Shown here: one piece after another, positions 1-5,094 of the stretch | Position numbering within the stretch: the first letter of the stretch is position 1 | How the letters are laid out: every line of letters starts with the position of its first letter | Assembly (NCBI GenBank): GCA_031278855.1 | Contig: JAITJR010000020.1 | Coordinates: 1 to 5,094, forward strand | Length of the DNA stretch: 5,094 bases | DNA from: Mycoplasmataceae bacterium | GTDB taxonomy: Bacteria; Bacillota_I; Bacilli_A; Mycoplasmatales; Mycoplasmoidaceae | Direction of reading: 5' to 3' | Translations under genes and position numbers: made by a program | Notes under the pieces: model-generated | The model's input: the letters and a program-made list of their open reading frames with translations, nothing else | Told to the model about the DNA's origin: nothing | Databases searched by the model: none

Positions 1-839
1 TTTTCCTGCATTTGCATTGGATAATTTTGTCAATATGATGATAATTTATCCAATTGATTGTATTTAAATGTTAATTTATCATATTTAAAATCAATTGGTA
101 ATTTATATAAATATCATTTACGTAATTCTAAATATAGACATTCCCATTTATTTAAAGCTGACAAATCATACTTAATCAAACTTCTTGTTTTTCATAGACG
201 TTGGTTTAAGATATAACGAAATTCACGATTTTTATTTACTCGCGATAATTTTAAATCGGCTGTAGCCGTGGTTTGTTCGCGTAATTTTTTTAGGAAACAA
301 TCGCGTTTCATGTTAAATTGAACATAACGCATACGTTTAATATTTTCAACTTCTTGATACACTTTATATTGATCATCCAATCGCACTAACTGACGTAAAA
401 TGCGATTTTGTTGTACTTCAATTTTTTTAATTTCTACGGCTGCTCTTTTCACTGCCAAACGATAAATATTTTCACTTTTTTCTTTCAATTCAATCGAAAC
501 ATCTTTTAATTGCTTACGCATTACTTTCAATCCGTAGGCAATATTTTGTTTAACATTCATGTTAGGAAATAAAGCATAGTCTTGAAAGACAGTCGCAGTT
601 GGTCTCTGGTTAATTGGCAATTCTTTAATATCAACACCATCTACTAAAATCCGACCATTAGTGGGCATATCAAACCCTGCTAGCATTTTTAGGATGGTGG
701 TTTTACCGCAACCAGATGGCCCTAACAATGTCACAAATTCACCTTTGTTAATAGCGATGTTGATATCTTGTACAGCAATGTAACCATCGTCATACACTTT
801 TTTAATATCAATTAGTTGAATATAGTCTCTTATTGCCAT
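1..839 (-). CDS. potA: Spermidine/putrescine ABC transporter ATP-binding protein PotA, N-terminal part
   Basis: This is the nucleotide-binding subunit that would power polyamine import with membrane subunits PotB/PotC, acting on the cytoplasmic face. The 279 residues visible (start ATG at 837-839; gene leaves the window at base 1) contain the Walker A motif GPSGCGKTT from residue 40 and the Q-loop VFQDYALFP at 84-92. The next segment, [15 protein letters not shown], is typical of PotA. The family would then reach the LSGGQ signature and Walker B within about 50 residues. Instead a Lys/Glu-rich, probably helical insertion begins near residue 105 and has not ended at the window edge (at least about 170 residues). 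Mycoplasmal PotA proteins are known to carry a long insertion at this point. In-frame TGA codons at residues 216, 242 and 270 are read as Trp, so the gene is not truncated at base 192. No Shine-Dalgarno sequence is evident. The start lies 3 bases after the HAD stop, suggesting one operon. The signature motif is not visible, so polyamine specificity is a family inference. Confidence 0.88.
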
Positions 840-842
840 AAT

Positions 843-2564
843 TTACCGATTAAAAACATAGTTTTTAATTGCCTTTGCTACAATTGTGCTGGTTTCCTCA
901 TCCAAAACATGACCCGCTGCTTTACGAACTGATTCACTTGACGATTTGAATGTAATCGAATGAGGTGATAATGATAACATAGATATGTCATTTTTTTCAT
1001 CGCCAATTGGCATTGTTTCTTTAATATCAATATTTAGGTAATTACATAATCTTTCTAAAGCTTTACCCTTGCTGACATTTGGTGGCATAATTTCAATATT
1101 ATGCTCGCTACTTGAAGAAATTTCATAGTCATATTTATTTCTTTCCAAGATTGCCAACACACGTGCCCTATCTTCTAAAGATTCAAAGTGCATGATAAAC
1201 TTCATCACTCTGTTTAAAGGCATATTGTCGTCAATTAATTGATGTTCTCTTGGGGCTCAAAAATTTTTCAACATTCCTGGATGGGCAGAGGTGTAATAAT
1301 GATAAATATATTCCTTGTTAATGAAATAATGATTCTGTTTTTTGTGCTGGATTAAACTATCGTTATCATAATCAACAAAAGCTTCCATGGCAATCTGTTG
1401 CTGTCTAGTTTTGTCATGCTGAAATTGATTAAAAATATCAATAATTTGTTTGGCTAAACTAGCAGACATTACCTTTTCAAAAAGATAACGTTTTTTTGCG
1501 ACATCATAAACACAACCGCCATTTACACTAATAGCAAAAATATTAGCATTATTTTGCACCTGAAAATAATTAGCTACCATCAAAGTATCATCAATACTTC
1601 GTCCGGTACATACCACAAATACTTTATGATATTTATCCACTAACTCACGAATCGTATTTTTGACATCATCATCGATGGCTTTGCTACCGTTCTTCAAAAG
1701 CGTGCCGTCTAAATCACTAGCGACTAGTTTAATTTCTACTTTTGGATCGGCTAACACATATTTATCAATCGCTTCAGCAACAACATGTCTTTTGTAACCT
1801 AAATAATAATCAGCCTTTTCTTTCAATAGATTACTTCTTGTTTTCACCGCAATTTTCAAATTTGCGACTGCAAATGATGGTAAGTCGTTATTGGAATCGC
1901 CAATGGCAGCTATCTCTTGTTGGCCAATATGCAACTTATCAGCCACAAACTTAATTCCAAAACCTTTATCGATTCCTTTGGCATTAATTTCAATTAAGCG
2001 TGGATGCGAATGCGAAAACGTCAATTGATCTTGATATTTTGCTTGTAAGGCTGCTAAAGCGGTGGAAATCTTACCTTTATGAAAAGACATAATGTTGATC
2101 TTATAGGAAGCTAAATCAGTAACATCATCGTTCAATTTTAGTAAATTGATTCCTTTCCCAAATCAAACAACTAAATTAGCAAAACTTTTAGTCACATATA
2201 CAGCACGATGATCAGTTGCATATTTAGTATATGCTCAAAGCACTAATTTATTTTGTTTAACAAATTTTTTCAATTCGCTCACAATCTCATGTGAAATTTT
2301 AAATTCATGAGACACACCAGTGTTAATATTTTTGATGTATGCGCCATTAAAAGCCACAACATATTCTGCTTTCGAATTAGTATAACGAACAATAGCATCT
2401 GCATATTTTTCAGCCGAGACAATTGAACGTCCAGTTGTAATCACTGGAGTCCCGCCGCAATCTGTATATGCTTTTAATGACTGAAAATTACTTTTAGAAA
2501 TATGTTTCGATTTAGATAACAAAGTACCATCAAGATCAATTGCTAATAATTTATATTTAACCAT
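843..2564 (-). CDS. Tandem Cof-type HAD-IIB hydrolase (two fused phosphatase domains)
   Basis: A 573-residue cytoplasmic protein carrying two complete HAD-superfamily (Cof/HAD-IIB) phosphatase domains. Domain 1 (about 1-270) has motif I DLDGTLL with the nucleophile D10 and acid/base D12, motif II TTGRS ending at S47, a motif III Lys near K200 (GIDKG), and motif IV GDSNND at 222-227. Domain 2 (about 278-573) repeats the set: DLDGTLL at 284-290, CTGRS at 319-323, VSKG with K499, and GDEKND at 521-526. Each has a C2-type cap between motifs II and III, and each is about the usual length of a single Cof protein. Read with the standard code the gene appears as three pieces. The breaks are TGA codons at residues 110, 134 and 436, all in one frame and all Trp. 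The ATG at 2564 places motif I at residue 10, as is usual. The family dephosphorylates sugar phosphates, nucleotides, or cofactors such as FMN and pyridoxal phosphate; the substrate here cannot be told. It ends 3 bases before potA, so the two are probably co-transcribed. Confidence 0.88.
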
Positions 2565-2624
2565 TTTTTTAATACGTTTTGCAACCTTATTTTCTTAAAA
2601 TTCACTTTGTAAAAAGTTGCCACA

Positions 2625-2630
2625 ATTATA
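2625..2630 (-). promoter_or_regulatory. -10 element for the HAD-potA unit
   Basis: The minus strand reads TATAAT here, a perfect -10 hexamer. It would start transcription near 2618 and give a leader of about 54 bases before the HAD ATG at 2564. No convincing TTGACA-like -35 exists at 16-18 bp; that position falls inside the inverted repeat at 2632-2670. Mycoplasmal promoters often depend mainly on the -10, so a missing -35 does not count strongly against it. In very AT-rich DNA a TATAAT can occur by chance, which limits confidence. Confidence 0.5.
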
Positions 2631-2671
2631 TAAATATTTAATCAATATATTAACGATTGATTAAATATTTT
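2631..2671. repeat. Perfect 15-bp inverted repeat (operator-like or hairpin)
   Basis: The arm AAATATTTAATCAAT (2632-2646) is followed after 9 bases by its exact reverse complement ATTGATTAAATATTT (2656-2670). The repeat lies between the membrane-protein stop (2739) and the HAD start (2564), directly upstream of the candidate -10 at 2625-2630, so it covers the -35 region. That placement suits a repressor or activator operator. Alternatively it is a stem-loop. It contains only one G-C pair. A T run (2668-2673) follows it on the plus strand but not on the minus strand, the direction in which the neighbouring genes are read, so it is a poor terminator for the upstream membrane-protein gene. Confidence 0.6.
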
Positions 2672-2738
2672 TTACCAATGGTTTATTTAACTCCATTCGC
2701 AGCATTTACCTACTTAAAATCGTACAATTGAAAGTAAA

Positions 2739-3239
2739 CTACGGGTGAGTTTTATGATGTGATTTCTTATCAGCGAGAGATTGAAAAATTAAAATCATAA
2801 TAAAATTAAATAATGTAACAATAGCGATCGGAATGTAGGCGACAAATAAAATATCTAGCAAAATTAGAATGTAGGGAAAAACAATACCAAAACAGTAGGA
2901 AATCTCTAATATTCCGATCAAACACATTAAACTAGTTGTAATGATATTAATAATACTAAATATCTTCGTCTTTTTAGGTTGCTTAGTACTCGAACGATAC
3001 TTAAAACATATGATGGTGCATGTTAAACTAACAATTGCTATTACTAAACTAAAAGAAAAACTAATATCAATAAGAACATGATTTGCCGAGTTGATGAAAG
3101 TCATAATAAAAGTAGCTAAAACACACGGAAATAAAATAAAAGACGATATTGCAACCATAACCGCTTCCGCTGAACGATGGTTCATTTCCGCGTGGGAGGA
3201 TTTTTTCGCACCAAGGTTTTTCTTTTTTAACATTAGCAT
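2739..3239 (-). CDS. Small multi-pass membrane protein, function unknown
   Basis: A 166-residue integral membrane protein that I cannot assign to a family. The N-terminus is basic (LKKKNLGAKK). Hydrophobic segments follow at about 24-49, 55-79, 93-117 and 119-154; the last is long enough to be one tilted helix or a tight pair. The loop at about 80-92 is strongly basic (YRSSTKQPKKTK) and the tail is Lys/His-rich (DKKSHHKTHP). By the positive-inside rule this fits four helices with both ends and the middle loop in the cytoplasm. Two starts are possible: ATG at 3237-3239 or ATG at 3231-3233. A taa stop lies just upstream in frame at 3243-3245. The second start is favoured by the candidate -10 at 3242-3247, whose transcript would begin near 3235, and would give 164 residues. 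The gene ends with TAG and is divergent from the phosphodiesterase gene, so shared regulation is possible. No catalytic motif is visible. Confidence 0.75.
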   Translation of the reverse strand: MLMLKKKNLGAKKSSHAEMNHRSAEAVMVAISSFILFPCVLATFIMTFINSANHVLIDISFSFSLVIAIVSLTCTIICFKYRSSTKQPKKTKIFSIINIITTSLMCLIGILEISYCFGIVFPYILILLDILFVAYIPIAIVTLFNFIMILIFQSLADKKSHHKTHP

Positions 3240-3241
3240 GT

Positions 3242-3247
3242 ATTATA
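3242..3247 (-). promoter_or_regulatory. -10 element for the membrane-protein gene
   Basis: The minus strand reads TATAAT here. A partial -35, TTGCCT (3264-3269, four of six bases matching TTGACA), stands 16 bp upstream and lies inside the first codons of the divergent phosphodiesterase gene. The predicted transcript start near 3235 is only about two bases before the ATG at 3231-3233, implying a leaderless or nearly leaderless mRNA. No Shine-Dalgarno sequence precedes either candidate start, which agrees with that. Confidence 0.5.
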
Positions 3248-3249
3248 AT
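3244..3249 (+). promoter_or_regulatory. -10 element for the phosphodiesterase gene
   Basis: The plus strand reads TATAAT at this position, overlapping the minus-strand -10 by four bases in the palindrome ATTATAAT (3242-3249). The predicted transcript start, near 3256, is about two bases before the ATG at 3258, again implying a nearly leaderless mRNA. There is no Shine-Dalgarno sequence. No good -35 is present at 16-18 bp; a TTAACA at 3227-3232 is only 11 bp away, too close to act as one. Confidence 0.5.
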
Positions 3250-3257
3250 GACGCGAT

Positions 3258-4403
3258 ATGCGAAGGCAAACAAAAAAAGTTTTGATAATTGCTATAGCCA
3301 GTTTTACTTTTGTGGGTATTTTACCTAGTGTTCTTGTTCCAACAATAAACTCAAAGTTAATTGCCACCAGTCATTTAATTGGTCATCGGGGTTGATCTGC
3401 TAAATATTTTCAAAATACATACGCTGCCTTCAATGGGGCAGTTGGCGGAGAACATGCTAAATTTTGAGGAGCTGAAACCGACTTACAAATGGATCATGAT
3501 GGGGTGATTTGATGTTCACACTACATTAATCCTTTTGAAGATGGTAGTAAAAAAATTAATGTATTAACTTCAGCACAAATTAAAGCTGAGTATTTAAAAA
3601 CTACTGGTAGCATTGACACTAGTACGTTACCTTCCAAAGCTTTTCCTACTGGAGCGTTAAATCCTTACCATATTAATGTTCCTCACGATGCTGATAATGA
3701 TCAATTATGTTTATTTTGGAATTCGGAAGCTAATGGTAAAGGATATTTAAATTCTTTCTTAAATAATCAAGCTCATCCTATTATTGAATTAAAAATTGAA
3801 TCAGTATTGGGCGACACTGCTGATTCGCAACACAATTGTATGACGATCGATAATACAAAAGTGATAACTTTTATTGATAAAATATTGACAGATATTGAAG
3901 CGGCTAACGATGCTTCTAATCATACTTTATTATCTAGATGTTATTTTGTGAGCTTCTTTGATGATCTATTAGCCGCGACAATAACTGAAATGAAAGATTC
4001 TAAATTCAATGGTTACTTTAATGATATTAACCACAACCAATTCCAAAAATTATTAGACGATGGTGGTGTTGGCCGATACATCTTGAGTACTAATACTAAT
4101 TTTACCAACCAAACTCCAGGTGAAAAATCTGGTAGTAACACTCATTTTAAAAATTACACTAAATATATTGATGGTTCATGATGTGCTTCTAGTGAACTTC
4201 CTAAATATCCGATTGGATTAGATGTTTATTATGCTTTTGTTACTTCCCAAATGATTGCTAAAGCTCATGAAAACGGGGTGGAAGTAAATTGTTGAACCGC
4301 TGACTATACTAGAACTGAAATCGCTGAAGCATTATCACTAGATATACTAGCTAAATCTGGTTGTGATTACATTACCACTGATCAGTGGTATGATTTAAAA
4401 TAA
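3258..4403 (+). CDS. glpQ: Exported glycerophosphodiester phosphodiesterase (GlpQ-like)
   Basis: A 381-residue GDPD-family enzyme expected to hydrolyse glycerophosphodiesters such as glycerophosphocholine to sn-glycerol-3-phosphate and an alcohol. The family pattern is clear: IGHRG with catalytic H43, NTYAAF (53-58, replacing the usual PENTxxAF), ETDLQMDHDG with metal ligands E73 and D75, and WCSH with the second catalytic H88. Next come ELK with metal ligand E177 and K179, and the C-terminal barrel strands VNCWTAD (343-349) and GCDYITTD (368-375). Residues 1-7 are basic (MRRQTKK) and 8-30 are hydrophobic, giving a signal peptide or uncleaved anchor. No lipobox cysteine is seen, so the enzyme probably acts outside the membrane. 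Five Trp codons are TGA (residues 46, 70, 85, 308, 346) and two are TGG (154, 377). The ATG at 3258 is the only sensible start because a taa stop lies four codons upstream. In mycoplasmas glycerol-3-phosphate feeds lipid synthesis and glycolysis, and in some species peroxide production by GlpO; whether that applies here is not shown. Confidence 0.87.
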
Positions 4404-4404
4404 T

Positions 4405-4426
4405 TTTTATTACTTATGTAGTAAAA
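4405..4426. terminator. Possible weak hairpin between convergent genes
   Basis: TTTTATTAC (4405-4413) and GTAGTAAAA (4418-4426) can form a 9-bp stem with one U-G pair and the 4-base loop TTAT. It lies between the phosphodiesterase stop (TAA, 4401-4403) and the stop of the opposing gene (4414-4416), where a bidirectional terminator is expected. There is only one G-C pair. No T run follows on the plus strand, and only a weak one (ATTATTTTA) follows on the minus strand, so this may be no more than AT-rich symmetry. Confidence 0.3.
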
Positions 4427-5094
4427 GTTACATTTGGTCAAAACCAATTTGCTAATGTTTGTACTGTGTAGTCTGGCATGAAATAGAACCCATCACTACA
4501 TCATGCAAATATCGGAGTGTGTCAAAAAGAATTTAAATTACCACTTATTGTGTCTCCGTTTTCGACTAAAGGATACGATGTACTATGATTCGTTGATAAT
4601 GATGGATATGAGTTTGAAAGTGTACTAGTAGAAAATATTTTGTCTATGGATACACTTGTGCCTAAATAAACTGCTGAGGGAATGTCTAAATCCGCATAGT
4701 CACAAGCCCAACTTGTTTCATAATTATAAGTCGGGAAATATTTTCCTGAATCAAATAAAACATAACTCGAATTAGGAGTGGTCATGTTAAGAGACATCGT
4801 ATTGCTATTACCATCTTTTACGTCTTGTTCAAAATTAATGGTGAAAAAATTTCCAGTTGAAGAGACAAGTTTAGAAACCGTATTTATGCGTAAATCTATT
4901 GAATAGTTAGAATAATCTGGACATCTTGTATTTATAGTTGCATCTGAAGCAGCATACGTAGCATAATAATCAACCAAATAATATTTCCAAATTGTTAATG
5001 TCTCTAAAAATAGCAAAGCAGCTACTTGAGGGGCATTAACATTATTTTTGAAAAAATTATCATCTAATGTATATGAACCGCTCATGGTAGTGTT
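4414..5094 (-). CDS. C-terminal part of an unrecognised, probably surface-exposed protein
   Basis: The minus-strand frame is open from the right edge (5094) to TAA at 4414-4416, giving 226 visible residues. In-frame TGA codons at 4522-4524, 4501-4503 and 4438-4440 are read as Trp, so the protein does not end at 4522. I do not recognise a family. The composition is rich in Ser, Thr, Asn, Asp and Tyr, with few Lys or Arg, several possible beta strands and three scattered cysteines, and it ends in an aromatic stretch (ANWFWPNVTFTT). This looks like a secreted or lipid-anchored mycoplasmal surface protein rather than a cytoplasmic enzyme. That is inference, because any signal peptide or lipobox would lie outside the window. 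The ATG at 5083-5085 could be a start, but the frame stays open upstream to the edge with no ribosome-binding site visible, so an internal Met is more likely. The gene converges on the phosphodiesterase gene. Confidence 0.7.

Noticed and set aside
1742..1954. A 70-residue plus-strand reading frame inside the tandem HAD gene.
   Set aside because: It lies wholly antisense to well-supported coding sequence, has low-complexity Gln/Asn content, and has no start signal. It is a shadow of the real gene.
843..2564. Three separate short genes or a pseudogene broken by premature stops in the HAD region.
   Set aside because: All interruptions are TGA in one unbroken frame, the translated junctions run through normal domain sequence, and two full sets of HAD motifs are intact. 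With TGA as Trp the gene is whole.
2581..2620. A hairpin in the HAD leader formed by GCAAC (2581-2585) and GTTGC (2616-2620), considered as a riboswitch or attenuator.
   Set aside because: Only 5 bp pair cleanly across a 30-base loop, with no conserved riboswitch features and no T run. Chance pairing is likely.
2632..2673. The inverted repeat as an ordinary intrinsic terminator of the membrane-protein gene.
   Set aside because: Minus-strand transcription leaves the stem into ATATAATTG rather than a U run; the T run is on the plus strand, where no gene reads into it. The stem has only one G-C pair. Kept as a repeat with an open role.
3227..3232. TTAACA as the -35 of the phosphodiesterase promoter.
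   Set aside because: It matches five of six consensus bases but is only 11 bp from the TATAAT at 3244, too close for normal sigma-factor spacing.
3067..3285. Short reading frames on both strands overlapping the membrane-protein gene and the divergent promoter.
   Set aside because: They overlap the better-supported 166-residue membrane protein and the start of the phosphodiesterase gene, run through the promoter region, and show no recognisable domain.

Overview
The window reads as mycoplasma-type (Mollicutes) DNA. It is strongly AT-rich, and every long gene makes sense only if TGA is read as tryptophan (genetic code 4). Under the standard code the two longest genes look broken by repeated in-frame TGA codons. 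With TGA as Trp they become continuous proteins whose family motifs line up. The ATP-binding protein at the left edge also has the long insertion seen in mycoplasmal PotA proteins. I cannot name the species.

Layout, left to right. (1) 3-839, minus: the N-terminal half of a PotA-like spermidine/putrescine ABC transporter ATPase, running off the left edge. (2) 843-2564, minus: one 573-residue protein made of two complete Cof-type (HAD-IIB) phosphatase domains in tandem, ending 3 bases before the potA start and so probably co-transcribed with it. (3) 2565-2738: a 174-bp intergenic region with a TATAAT-type -10 for the HAD-potA unit and, directly upstream of it, a perfect 15-bp inverted repeat covering the -35 region. 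(4) 2739-3239, minus: a small multi-pass membrane protein of unknown function. (5) 3240-3257: a very short divergent intergenic gap whose centre, ATTATAAT, supplies a perfect TATAAT on both strands. (6) 3258-4403, plus: a 381-residue glycerophosphodiester phosphodiesterase (GlpQ-like) with an N-terminal signal or anchor segment. (7) 4414-5094, minus: the C-terminal 226 residues of an unrecognised, Ser/Thr/Asn/Tyr-rich, probably surface protein, converging on the phosphodiesterase gene across 10 bases that hold an AT-only-arm hairpin.

Functionally, the region combines polyamine import (PotA), small-molecule dephosphorylation (tandem HAD) and scavenging of glycerol-3-phosphate from deacylated host phospholipids (secreted GDPD). 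These activities fit a host-dependent, wall-less bacterium. The most unusual points are the tandem HAD-HAD fusion, the symmetric bidirectional -10 with start codons almost at the predicted transcript starts, the operator-like inverted repeat before the HAD gene, and the membrane-exported form of GlpQ. I saw no RNA gene, mobile element or CRISPR array.
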